In this document: in pieces, positions 43,767 through 54,828 of the stretch
Layout: every line of letters starts with the position of its first letter
Numbering within the stretch: position 1 is the stretch's first letter
Assembly: GCF_000008205.1 (NCBI RefSeq)
Contig: NC_007295.1
Span: 1-64,000 of the forward strand
Origin: Mesomycoplasma hyopneumoniae J
GTDB lineage: Bacteria; Bacillota_I; Bacilli_A; Mycoplasmatales; Metamycoplasmataceae
DNA: 64,000 nucleotides
Direction: 5' to 3'
Program-made: the position numbers and the translations under genes
The notes under the pieces: model-generated
What the model saw: only the letters and a program-made list of their open reading frames with translations
Database searches by the model: none
What the model was told of the DNA's origin: nothing

Positions 43767-44000
43767 TTATAATAACCTAACAACTAAAGCGAGCCCGAGA
43801 AAGATAAAACCCACAACAAACATTGCTCATTTTGTGAATTTTTTAAATCCGCGTTCTTTTGAAATCTGGAATAAATCTAGGTCGCTAGAACCAATAAGCG
43901 CTCCCGAAAAAGAGTTTGAATGTGGCGACATAAGCAGTGAGATTAAAATAATTAAAACACCAAAAATGGCAATAAACGTAACGATGATTGTTCTTCACAT
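43767..44000 (-). CDS. secG: Protein-export membrane protein SecG
   Basis: 77 aa, two TM segments (about residues 4-24 and 55-75) joined by a loop containing HSNSFSGALIGSSDLDLF, a SecG-type GGLxGxS.DLF-like region. SecG assists the SecYE translocon. The start codon is followed by TGA=Trp (M-W-R), so standard-code gene finding misses it. Position directly before rnr is the common Firmicute order, which supports the call. Confidence 0.85.
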
Positions 44001-44053
44001 AATTCAAAAACACCAATAATAATATTAATAATTATACTATAAATTAGACAGTT

Positions 44054-45580
44054 TTATATAACAGTTTTTAAAAAAAATATAAAAAAACGAAGGATAAAAA
44101 AAACTTTTGATACCTTATTAATTTCAATAATAATATTTTGATTTTTTAGTACCTGAATATAATTTAAAAAGTCACCTAAAATTTTTCCTTTAAAAAATAA
44201 ATTAGTTTCATATTGAAAAAGAAGCGATCGATAATCTAAATTCGAGGTTCCTATCATTCCATATTTATCATCAATGATTATTGACTTTCCATGGAAGAAA
44301 AGTTCTTTAAAATAGTGTATTTTTGCTCCATATTTCAATAATTTTTTAGCAAAAAAATCATTGAAAGTTTTAATAATTTTTGAATCATTTCTCCCCGGTA
44401 AGAAAAAATTAACCTCAATTTTAGCAAGCAAAATATCCTTTAAAGCATCAATAATTTTTTGCGAGGGAACAAGATAAGGGGTAAAAATTTTTATATTTTT
44501 TTTTGCTGAATAAATTTTTTTTAAAATAAAACCCTCAATTAATGAGTGCTCGAGGTTGGGTCCATTTTGAATAACTACACCAAGATTATCGTTTTTGTCT
44601 TGCTTTAGATTAGAATTTTCAATACTGCAAAATCCATTGATTTTTTCTTTTGATATCTTTTTTTTGCCTCATTTTGTTCAATGGAACAGAAAATTTTTAC
44701 AGTAAGTTTGAACAATTTCACCTTCAAGTCTAAGGTTTAAATCCATTCAATATCCATAATTTTTATCAAAACTTGAATATTCTTCGGATATATTATTTCC
44801 GCCTGTATAAGCAATTTTTCCGTCAATAATATAAACTTTTCGGTGATTTCGGTAAAAACTTTGTCCGGAAACAAATGGAATTTTAAAGGTGTTAAAGTGC
44901 AAAACCTCAATTTTTTGCTTCTTTAATTCGATTCAATGGCGCCTTTTTATAAGATAGGTGCCAAAAGAATCGACTAAAATTTTAATTATCACCCCGCATT
45001 TCCGCTTATCAACCAGTATTTTTTTTAATTTTTTTCAAATAAAATCATTTTTTATTATATAAACATCAATAAAAATAAATTTTTTTGCATTTTTAATGTC
45101 AGCAAAAAGTTTTTCAAAAAAACTATGACCATCAACTAGCAAATTTCCATTAAATTCTTTAATTGGGGATGAAAAATATTCACTAGAAAAACTTAGTAAA
45201 GTATCTTTAGATTCTTGATTTTTCCAGGTTTGAACTTTTTCTTTTAGGTTAGTAAAATTTCTGTATTGTGCAAAATATTTTTTAATATTTTGACTTTTTA
45301 AGTATTTTCTGCCTAAAAAAATATATGAAATTGGGCCTATTATTGGCAAAATTGAACAAGCAATTAATCAAGAAATTTTCGTTTCATACCTTCTTTTTTG
45401 TAATAATATAAATAAATTAAAAAAAGAGGTAGAAGCATAAACTATAAAAATAGTCAAAATTGAAATTCAATTCATATTCTTTGCTAAAAAATAATGAATT
45501 AAATAAATTGTGGCACTAAAAGCAACTAAAAATATTACTAAGAAACAATAGTAAAAAAATCATTTTATAAATTTATGCAT
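44054..45580 (-). CDS. cls: Cardiolipin synthase
   Basis: 508 aa phospholipase D superfamily protein that condenses phosphatidylglycerol to cardiolipin. Two N-terminal TM segments (about residues 8-30 and 38-60) and the PLDNc-type sequence up to GPISYIFLGRKY precede two HKD motifs: NHRKVYIIDGKIAYTGG and FHGKSIIIDDKYGMIGTSNLD. Both are intact. It starts 16 nt after the recA stop, so the two are probably cotranscribed. Many TGA=Trp codons occur. Confidence 0.9.
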
Positions 45581-45596
45581 TATAATAATAATTTTA

Positions 45597-46610
45597 CTAT
45601 AATGTTTGAGATTGTTGTTGATTTTCCTTTAGTTTTTCAATAATTTGATCCTTTATTTCATTAAATAGTTTGGTATTATTTTCAAGTAGTAATTTTAAAT
45701 TCACTTTACCTTGGGCGATATTCTCTCCCTTATATGCAAATCACGAACCTTTTCGTACAAGAATTCCAAGTTCCTCGCCTAATTGGGCAATTTCTGCTGA
45801 TTTTGAAATACCTTTGGCAAAAACAATTTCAACTAAAGCAGTTTTAAAAGGAATTGCAAGCTTATTTTTTACTACTTTGATTTTTACACTATGCCCGGTG
45901 ATGTCGTTTCCACTTGTTATTTGTTGAATTTTTCTAACATCTAACCTGATTGAAGCATAAAATTTGAGTCCTCTTCCACCAGGAGTAGTTTCAGGATTAC
46001 CAAAAATTACTCCAACTTTTTCCCTAATTTGGTTAATAAAAATTACAGTTGTCCCGTTTTTATTTAGAGATGCTGTGATTTTTCGGAGCGCTTTTGACAT
46101 CAGTCGAGCTTGTGCTCCTATTACTTGATCTTTCATTTCTCCTTGAAGTTCAGCCATTGGCACTAATGCAGCAACAGAGTCAACTACAATTAGATCAATT
46201 GCTTTTGTTTTTGTTAATGTATCGACAATGTCTAAAGCTTGTTCGCCAGAGTCTGGCTGTGAAAGTATTAAATTATCGATATCAATTCCTAAATTTTTTG
46301 CATACTGTGGATCAATTGAATGTTCTGCATCAATAAAGGCGGCAATTCCTCCCTGTTTTTGGACTTCAGCAATGGCATGGAGACTAATTGTGGTTTTCCC
46401 TGATGATTCAGGACCATAAATCTCAACAATTCTTCCTTTCGGAAAACCACCAATTCCAAGAGCCATATCGATAGCCATACTCCCAGATGAAAAAACTTCT
46501 GTATCAATTGGCGGCTTTTCACCTAAAACCATAATTGATTCGTTACCAAATTTCTTTTTAATTTCTGCAAGCGCTTGTTTTAATAATGATTTTTCGTTAA
46601 TTTCAGTCAT
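45597..46610 (-). CDS. recA: Recombinase RecA
   Basis: 337 aa. RecA forms filaments on single-stranded DNA and drives strand exchange. Walker [10 protein letters not shown] is at residues 66-74; [31 protein letters not shown] and [13 protein letters not shown] are conserved. A TGA=Trp at 45741 extends the protein to TAG 45597. AAGGAAACA precedes the ATG, and a -10-like TAGAAT lies at 46654-46659 (minus strand). Confidence 0.97.
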
Positions 46611-46685
46611 AATTGTTTCCTTTTTTTAATTTTTCGGTTTTGGTTTGTTGCTTATTCTAATTTAATATTTTTTAAACATTTTAAT

Positions 46686-46731
46686 AAAAAAAGGAAAAAT
46701 TTAGGAAAAAGTGGCCATTTTTCCTTTTTTT
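46686..46731. terminator. 15-bp hairpin between divergent recA and kinase gene
   Basis: AAAAAAAGGAAAAAT (46686-46700) pairs perfectly with 46717-46731. A second GGAAAAA (46704-46710) competes for the same TTTTTCC arm. The form is that of a terminator, but both flanking genes point away from it. Confidence 0.55.
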
Positions 46732-46831
46732 GAAAAAATTTTGTATTTTTTCATAAAATATTATGCTAGGGCGGAAAATAAAAGTAAAAATTTCAGCCCT
46801 AGTAATAATTTTTATTTTAAAATTTGAAAAA

Positions 46832-46837
46832 TATAAT
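46832..46837 (+). promoter_or_regulatory. -10 element of the kinase gene, near-leaderless
   Basis: TATAAT ends 12 nt before ATG 46850, leaving room for only a 5-6 nt leader and no ribosome-binding site. Confidence 0.55.
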
Positions 46838-46849
46838 AAAATTTCCAGT

Positions 46850-48833
<1,984 letters not shown>

Positions 48834-48917
48834 AATTATTTTATTAGAGCGAAAATCGCTCCAAATCACCAATATTATTCAAAAAAAATACAAACCATAT
48901 GAAAGTGAGGAAACGCA
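48834..48917 (+). other. obg downstream spacer with GC-rich hairpin
   Basis: GAGCGA (48847-48852) and TCGCTC (48856-48861) form a 6-bp stem, unusually GC-rich for this genome. No U-tract follows, so it is not a classical terminator. GTGAGGA before ATG 48918 is the ribosome site of the next gene. Confidence 0.4.
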
Positions 48918-49289
48918 ATGAGCGTAGTTGCCAAAATAAAGAAGTTAATTGCGGAAAACCCGAAAGACAAAGCCGAGTGGTCTTTTGTTGCTAAAAAAAC
49001 ATTAGTTGCATTGTTATTTTTATATCATAAATCAACTAAATTAACTTCTCAAAGAGAGAAAGTTTACCAAACTTTAGGAATAGTTGAAAAACCAAAAGAA
49101 AACAAAGAAGAGGAAGTTTCAGCGATAGAACGTGCGCTCTCGCTATTGGAACCTAAATATACAAAACTTTTGATCAAAGAATTTATTGACAACGATTATA
49201 GCTGAATAAAAAAATATTGATCAAAATCCACTTATTACAAAAATATGCACAATGCAATTGACCAATTTATCATAATTTTAAACCTTTAA
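48918..49289 (+). CDS. Unknown small protein, possible HTH
   Basis: 123 aa, not confidently recognised. The second half (IERALSLLEPKYTKLLIKEFIDNDYSWIKKYWSKSTYYKNMHNAIDQF) has the spacing of a sigma-70 region 4 or ArpU/RinA-type helix-turn-helix: a hydrophobic helix, an acidic turn, then a second helix with STYYK at the recognition position. The N-terminal half is Lys-rich. Two TGA=Trp codons near the end. First of three unrecognised genes. Confidence 0.6.
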
Positions 49290-49292
49290 TAT

Positions 49293-50501
49293 ATGAATTT
49301 CGAATTAGCTCCTTATGAAAATCCGGAAATCCAAATAGCAAGGAGTTATGGGCAGATTTCATTTAGTTATGCATCAAGTTCTTCACCAAACGGAATTAGA
49401 CAGTTTGTGAAAATTGAGCGTGATTTATCTTCGGATCAATTTAGCGTGATTGTTACTGTTTTTTCAAAAGTAGCCGGAAAAGTTAATGTTTATGTTCAGG
49501 TTAATAATTCTAGTCCAACAGCTCCAAAATTACTTGAATTATTACCAGAAAAATTCAATCAAGCAGTTTTTACATTCGGAGACTTTGGGCAAACAAAAGA
49601 AAAGGCCAATGAGTCTAAATTTCCGAAATTAGATAATATTTTAGTTTACTTAACAAAAGAAAACGAGCAAAAAATACTATTAGATAATGTTTTGAAGGTG
49701 CGAAATTTTTCAGATGTAAATAAAGAATATTCGATTAAAAAAGCAGGGATTGGTTTTAAGCTTTTAAAATCAATTAAAATGGCAAATTTAGGCGCTGATG
49801 CCTCAATTGAATTTTCAAAAACTTATGAAAAAATTGATGAAAATACAATCTATTTTTTTCCTGATAAATTTAGTCAAAAAAAACACAATATAAATATTTT
49901 TAAAGTTGGTCTTGATCCTGAAGTTTTTGAAGCTGGCAATATTGAAAAAAATATTAATATTAGCAATCTAAAACTAACAAATCTGCCAGTTAAAGCAGTA
50001 ACCGGATCAAAAAATCAATTGGATTTATCTTTTAAATTTCGCCAAGATATTTACGATAAAAATAAGGGACCGGAAATAATTCAAGGAAAATACATTGTTG
50101 GTGATATTTTTATAACATCAAATAGTTATTATGATCCAACAGAAAGAGCAGTTTTTTTAGGGAATTCGCAAATTTCTCAGCAAGGTTTTGTAATTCCCTA
50201 TAATTTTTCAGGGACGCTAAATCCTAAAGTAGAGATGAGCATCAATAATGACTATCGGAAAATAAACGTCGCTTTTTCACAAGAAATACCGAAAAAATTA
50301 ATTGATTATCAAAAAAAGAATGGAATTTACAAGCTAAAAATTACAAATTACCCTACCCCTTTTATTAAAACAGATCGAATTAGAATCTCAAATCAAGATT
50401 TTAAATATGTTGCCACTAATTTTTTAACAATTCAACAATTAAAAGATCTTTCTTTTACTAACTTTAAAGAAGACGATGATGAGAAAGAATTAGAGGAATA
50501 A
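49293..50501 (+). CDS. Conserved-looking protein of unknown function
   Basis: 402 aa, not recognised. It has no signal peptide and no TM segment. The composition suggests a soluble beta-rich protein (ISFSYASSSSPNGIRQFVKI; FSVIVTVFSKVAGKVNVYVQV). The C-terminus is acidic (FKEDDDEKELEE). The ATG lies 3 nt after the previous stop, with no ribosome site, so translation may be coupled. No TGA=Trp codon occurs, unusual for a gene this long here. Confidence 0.72.
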   Translation: MNFELAPYENPEIQIARSYGQISFSYASSSSPNGIRQFVKIERDLSSDQFSVIVTVFSKVAGKVNVYVQVNNSSPTAPKLLELLPEKFNQAVFTFGDFGQTKEKANESKFPKLDNILVYLTKENEQKILLDNVLKVRNFSDVNKEYSIKKAGIGFKLLKSIKMANLGADASIEFSKTYEKIDENTIYFFPDKFSQKKHNINIFKVGLDPEVFEAGNIEKNINISNLKLTNLPVKAVTGSKNQLDLSFKFRQDIYDKNKGPEIIQGKYIVGDIFITSNSYYDPTERAVFLGNSQISQQGFVIPYNFSGTLNPKVEMSINNDYRKINVAFSQEIPKKLIDYQKKNGIYKLKITNYPTPFIKTDRIRISNQDFKYVATNFLTIQQLKDLSFTNFKEDDDEKELEE

Positions 50502-50502
50502 A

Positions 50503-50928
50503 ATTAAGGGCGCAATTAAAGTAGGGGCAGCTCTTATCTCGGTTGGGATAATTGCTGGAGCTGGTTTTGGAGGTTGGTATTTATATAATCACAAGTTGCA
50601 AAAATCAATTCCATCTTTAAAAAAACAGCTTGATTTTGATGTAAAATCTGATACTGATTATAAAGATAGTGATGTTTTTCCAAATATTTATGCCAACGAT
50701 TTTTATGATACAATTAAGGTTAAAAACGGGGAAGTTTATATTGATGAGTGATTAGTGGAGAATGTAATTAAGGAGATTGTTTCAAAAATTAAAGTTGCTT
50801 TCGGAACGGTCAATTTTCGATACCAAATTGATGAGAAAAAAGAAACAATATATATTGAAATTTTATGAAAATATAAAAAACATATGTTAAATCGTAACTA
50901 TAAAATTAGTTTATATCAGGATATTTAA
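50503..50928 (+). CDS. Single-pass membrane protein, apparently AUU-initiated
   Basis: 141 aa from ATT 50503. The frame opens after TAG 50491-50493 and has no ATG, GTG or TTG until TTG 50596, which would remove the TM segment (AIKVGAALISVGIIAGAGFGGWYLY). AGAGGAA at 50492-50498 is well placed for AUU 50503. Alternatively the 402-aa protein is joined to this frame by a frameshift near its stop (50499-50501). The soluble part after the TM is acidic then Lys-rich. Two TGA=Trp codons are present. Function unknown. Confidence 0.55.
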
Positions 50929-50953
50929 TATTAGTTATTTTCGAAAAATTAAG

Positions 50954-50959
50954 TATAAT
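50954..50959 (+). promoter_or_regulatory. -10 element of dinB
   Basis: TATAAT ends 13 nt before ATG 50973; no ribosome site lies between. A third case of a near-leaderless start in this window. Confidence 0.55.
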
Positions 50960-50972
50960 TATTTTTGATTTT

Positions 50973-52130
50973 ATGTTAAAAATAATTGCTCATATTGATA
51001 TTGATAACTTTTTTGTTTCATCAGAACTAAAGTTAAACCCAAAATTAAAAGGACAGCCAATTGTAATTTCCCGAAGCGAGGATTTTGCAATGGCTGTTTC
51101 TGTCTCTAAAGAGGTTAAGTCAAAAGGTTTCAAAATATCAGATAAAATTAATGAAATTAAAAAAAAGATACCTAATTTATTAGTAATTCATCCAAATATA
51201 AATTATTATAAATTCTTATCTGATCAATTTTTTAATTTTATAAGTAAAAATTTTTCAAAAAAAATTGAGGTTTATTCAATTGATGAATGTTTTATTGATC
51301 TAACAGAATATTCCCGAAAATTTAAGTCAATTACAGATATGCTCTATTTTATTAAAAATAAACTAGTAAAAAATTTTAGATTACCAATCTCAATCGGACT
51401 ATCCTATAATAAATTATTAGCAAAAATGGCAACAAATTTAGCCAAAAATTCAGAAGCAGGCATTATGCAGGTTTCAACAAAAAAAGATGTTAAAGCTTTT
51501 ATTTATCCTCAAAAAATAGGCAATCTTTTTGGAATTGGCATTCAAAATACTGAAAAATTAAAAAAATTCGGAATTATCACTATTCAAGATTTTATCCAAA
51601 AAGGTGTTAATAATGAGAAAATAATTGAAATTTTAGGAGTTAATCGTTATTATTTTTTTCATGCATTAACTAAAATAGGTGATGATAATGTTTGTGATAA
51701 ACTTGAAAAATTCAAGAGTGTTTCGCATTTTCGCACTTTATCAGGAGATATTTTATTAACTAAAAAGCAAATTTTAGACGGTGTTTCCGAATTTTTACTA
51801 GAATTAGTAGAAAAACTAAAAAAATTCAACAAAGCAGCAAATCGTGTTGAATTTTTTTTTAAATTAAAAAATAAAGAAAAAGATCATTTTTTTTCTGATA
51901 TAAGTTTCCCCTCAAATGATTATGATTTTCTTTATCAGAATTTGTTAGCACTTGTTGAAAAAATTGAAAATTTTTCTTTAATTCACGGCTTTGGTATCAC
52001 CCTATCAAAAATTTCAGATTATGATAAAAGTATGTTAAATACTAATCCAAAAGTAAAAAATATTGTTGCAAAAGTTAATAAAAAAATCGGGCTGAAGAAA
52101 TTATTTGTCCTAAAATACCTTAAAAATTAA
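50973..52130 (+). CDS. dinB: Y-family DNA polymerase (DinB/Pol IV-like)
   Basis: 385 aa translesion polymerase. Catalytic acids are in AHIDIDNFFVSSE (residues 7-19) and YSIDECFIDLTEY (about residue 105). The palm ends ISIGLSYNKLLAKMATNLAKNS, then the HhH thumb LFGIGIQNTEKLKKFGI, and a little-finger domain. No beta-clamp binding peptide is evident at the C-terminus. It may be UvrX/ImpB-like rather than strictly Pol IV. No TGA=Trp codon. Confidence 0.9.
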   Translation: MLKIIAHIDIDNFFVSSELKLNPKLKGQPIVISRSEDFAMAVSVSKEVKSKGFKISDKINEIKKKIPNLLVIHPNINYYKFLSDQFFNFISKNFSKKIEVYSIDECFIDLTEYSRKFKSITDMLYFIKNKLVKNFRLPISIGLSYNKLLAKMATNLAKNSEAGIMQVSTKKDVKAFIYPQKIGNLFGIGIQNTEKLKKFGIITIQDFIQKGVNNEKIIEILGVNRYYFFHALTKIGDDNVCDKLEKFKSVSHFRTLSGDILLTKKQILDGVSEFLLELVEKLKKFNKAANRVEFFFKLKNKEKDHFFSDISFPSNDYDFLYQNLLALVEKIENFSLIHGFGITLSKISDYDKSMLNTNPKVKNIVAKVNKKIGLKKLFVLKYLKN

Positions 52131-52134
52131 AAAA

Positions 52135-52566
52135 ATGAAAAAACTTTTATATTTTTATTTAAAAATATTTTTTCTAATATCAGTAGTTTTAGCTTTTGTT
52201 GCAGCTTGGAATTACACATTAATATTTGGATGGCTTTTTTCTGGCATTAGCGTTTTAGCATCTTTTTTTTCAAAACACTTTTTTTTAAAAAGAATTGTAA
52301 TAAAAATTAAAACTGAAAAAACTACGTTTTTTAAAGGATTTTTTGCTTATTTGGGATTAATTTTATTTCAGGGATTAATATTGATTTCCATTTATTTTAT
52401 TAATAAAAAATTCCAAAAAACCAATGCTAATAGCATTTTTGGAATTTTTTCTTATCCTGTTAATATTTTTTCTTTTATTTTTGGCTATACAATTTTCCCG
52501 GTTTGTGCTATAATAATAAATTCTATAAATATAAAAGTTAGTCAAAAACAAAAAAAGGAGAAATAA
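52135..52566 (+). CDS. Membrane protein at the head of the atp operon (AtpI position)
   Basis: 143 aa with four hydrophobic segments (about residues 8-26, 31-48, 65-85, 103-125) and a Lys-rich tail. No motif identifies it, but it precedes atpB with a one-base overlap (TAATG), the place of AtpI or of the unnamed membrane gene before atpB in other mycoplasmas. AtpI assists c-ring assembly; a similar role is inferred from position only. Confidence 0.65.
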   Translation: MKKLLYFYLKIFFLISVVLAFVAAWNYTLIFGWLFSGISVLASFFSKHFFLKRIVIKIKTEKTTFFKGFFAYLGLILFQGLILISIYFINKKFQKTNANSIFGIFSYPVNIFSFIFGYTIFPVCAIIINSINIKVSQKQKKEK

Positions 52567-53294
52567 TGGATTTTTTTCGCGACTGAAATCAACCGCAATT
52601 ATTTACCCTTTTTATTCTAGTATTTCTTGTAATAATTTTATCAATTATTATTTTTTTTCATATAAAAAAAGCAAAAATTGATGAATCCCCATCAGCTGTT
52701 GTTTTGTTTGCTGAATCTTACCTAATTTTTATTGATGATTTAGTTGAAACTGCTGGAGAAGGTTATATTAACAAAGTAAAACCATACATTTTTTCACTTT
52801 TTACCTTTTTTTTACTAGGAAATTTATTATCACTTGTTGGCTTAGAGCCAATTTCAACATCAATTTCGGTTACTTTAAGTTTGGCCTTTATTAGTTGGTT
52901 TGGAATTTTTGTAGTTGGCGCTATTTATTCAAGGTGAAAATATTTGTCTGAATTTGCAAAAAATCCTTTAAAAATAATAGGGATTCCAGCGCCGTTAATT
53001 TCATTATCGTTTCGTATGTATGGAAATTTAATTTCTGGATCAGTTTTATTATTAATAATTTATTCAGGCGTCCAGTGAATTTATCAAAAAATACCATTAG
53101 GGACTTTTGGTAATTTTAATTTGCCGATTGTCTTGATTTTTCCACCTTTTCTTATTTATTTTGACATTGTTGGCTCGTTAATTCAATCTTTTATTTTTGT
53201 AATTTTAACAACTTCATATTGAGGTATGGAGGTAAATCAGGATGAAGCAAGATTAAAAATTAATAAAAAACAACTAAATTTACAGAAAATTTAG
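52566..53294 (+). CDS. atpB: ATP synthase F0 subunit a
   Basis: 242 aa multi-pass protein forming the proton half-channels. The essential Arg is in SLSFRMYGNLISG (about residue 158); the C-terminal LIQSFIFVILTTSYWGM carries the family Gln. The start overlaps the previous gene's stop by one base. TGA=Trp codons occur at 52584, 52935, 53076 and 53220 in sequence order. Confidence 0.93.
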
Positions 53295-53321
53295 ACTTAA
53301 ATAACTTAAAAAAGGAAAAAA

Positions 53322-53627
53322 ATGAATTCTATTGTTAATTTTTCGCAACAACTTATTCAAAATTTTCAGGAAGTAAGTCAAAGAACTGCGGCAGATTCAT
53401 CAAATTTAAAAGCATTTGCATATTTAGGCGCAGGACTGGCGATGATTGGAGTAATTGGGGTTGGTGCTGGCCAAGGATATGCGGCCGGGAAAGCCTGTGA
53501 TGCAATTGCCCGTAATCCCGAAGCACAAAAACAAGTATTTCGTGTGTTGGTTATAGGGACAGCGATTTCAGAGACATCTTCAATTTATGCGCTTCTTGTT
53601 GCACTAATTTTAATTTTTGTTGGATAA
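53322..53627 (+). CDS. atpE: ATP synthase F0 subunit c
   Basis: 101 aa, two TM helices. It has the Gly-rich first helix (LGAGLAMIGVIGVGAGQGYAAGKA), the polar loop RNPEAQ, and the proton-carrying Glu in GTAISETSSIYALL (about residue 84). It is longer than E. coli c because of an N-terminal extension of about 25 residues, usual for mycoplasmas. Good ribosome site AAAGGAAA. Confidence 0.95.
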   Translation: MNSIVNFSQQLIQNFQEVSQRTAADSSNLKAFAYLGAGLAMIGVIGVGAGQGYAAGKACDAIARNPEAQKQVFRVLVIGTAISETSSIYALLVALILIFVG

Positions 53628-53680
53628 TTTTAAGCAAAAATTAAAATTTTTATTCTTTGATAGGTTTAAAAAAAGTTAAA

Positions 53681-54247
53681 ATGGTAAATCTGAATCAATC
53701 ATTGGGTGACTTATTTAAAGGGATTATCCCTAATGTTTATGTTTTGGGTGCTACAATAGTTAGTTTTTTGATTTTGTTTTTATTTATTACTTATTTTGTC
53801 TATCGTCCGTTAAAGAAATACATAAAAAAACGTAAGGATTTTTTACAAAACCATATAGATCTAACAATTAAATCAAATGTAGAAGCTGAAAAACTTGAAA
53901 AAAAAAGTCAACAAAAACTGCTAGAAACTAAAGAGTTTTGCATTGAGCTTAAAGAAAAATCACAAATTGAAGCTAATGAATTTCTTGAAGATGCCAAGAA
54001 AACTGCAATCGATAATGCGCGTCAACTAATTAATGAAGGCCAAAAAGTTCTACTTGAATACGAGAATGAAATTAAGTCTAAATATTATATGAATGTTATA
54101 AATGTTGCAGTTGAAATCTGTCAAAAATACCTTGAAAAACAAGATAAAAATAATAAAATTCTCCAGCAAAGTCTGATTGCTGACTTGGAAAAGGAGCTAA
54201 AAAAACGCGAAAATTCCTCCAAAAAAAAGGATAATTTTGGTAAATAA
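53681..54247 (+). CDS. atpF: ATP synthase F0 subunit b
   Basis: 188 aa. One N-terminal TM (about residues 18-40), then a long charged coiled-coil stator stalk ([17 protein letters not shown], then heptads to the end). Unlike the M. pneumoniae subunit it shows no lipobox cysteine. ATG 53681 is preferred to TTG 53657 (no ribosome site). The stop overlaps atpH by one base (TAATG). Confidence 0.9.
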   Translation: MVNLNQSLGDLFKGIIPNVYVLGATIVSFLILFLFITYFVYRPLKKYIKKRKDFLQNHIDLTIKSNVEAEKLEKKSQQKLLETKEFCIELKEKSQIEANEFLEDAKKTAIDNARQLINEGQKVLLEYENEIKSKYYMNVINVAVEICQKYLEKQDKNNKILQQSLIADLEKELKKRENSSKKKDNFGK

Positions 54248-54810
54248 TGTATTTGTATAAAAAAAATTATTATGGTTATGCTGAGAGTCTTTTGGATATT
54301 TCCATTTCTGAAAATAATGTTGAAAAATATATAAATGATTGTTTTTTTATTCTTAGTATAATTCAGAATAATCAGGTTTTAATCTTGTTGTTTAAGTCTC
54401 ATTTTATTGGAAAACAGGAAAAATTTAACATAATAGATAAAATTTTTTCAGCAAAAATTGAAAAAATTTTAGTTAATTTTCTTAAAGTTATTGCTAAAAA
54501 TAACCTTTTTTTATATTATAAGCAAATTTTGCTAAAATATATTAAGCTGGCAAATTCTCATTTAAGTCAAACTTGGGGTGAAATTGAAACTGCATTTCCG
54601 ATTTCTTCAGTAATGACTTCAAGTTTCGAGTCTATTCTTTCAAAAAAACTAGGAAAAAAAGTTCATCTAAGACATAAAATTAATTCAAAATTAATTTCTG
54701 GGATTAGAATAATTGTTGATAATCAAATTTTTGAAAATTCACTTTTTTCCGAACTTAAACTGCTAAAACAAAATCTAAAAAAACACCTAATCACCAAAAA
54801 TGATCTATAA
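54247..54810 (+). CDS. atpH: ATP synthase F1 subunit delta
   Basis: 187 aa. The delta subunit links the stator stalk to F1. N-terminus YGYAESLLDIS matches the family Y..AL...A. The C-terminus LRHKINSKLISGIRIIVDNQIFENSLFSELKLLKQNLKK matches the conserved DPSLIGGI.I..G....D.S....L..L. Order in the operon confirms the call. Confidence 0.92.
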   Translation: MYLYKKNYYGYAESLLDISISENNVEKYINDCFFILSIIQNNQVLILLFKSHFIGKQEKFNIIDKIFSAKIEKILVNFLKVIAKNNLFLYYKQILLKYIKLANSHLSQTWGEIETAFPISSVMTSSFESILSKKLGKKVHLRHKINSKLISGIRIIVDNQIFENSLFSELKLLKQNLKKHLITKNDL

Positions 54811-54828
54811 ATTTAAAGGTTTTTTATT

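Noticed and set aside
45670-46522. Plus-strand frames opposite recA
   Set aside because: Shadows of a strongly conserved minus-strand gene; no ribosome sites or family features.
48847-48861. Terminator after obg
   Set aside because: The GC-rich stem has no following U-tract, so it is listed as a hairpin of unknown role.
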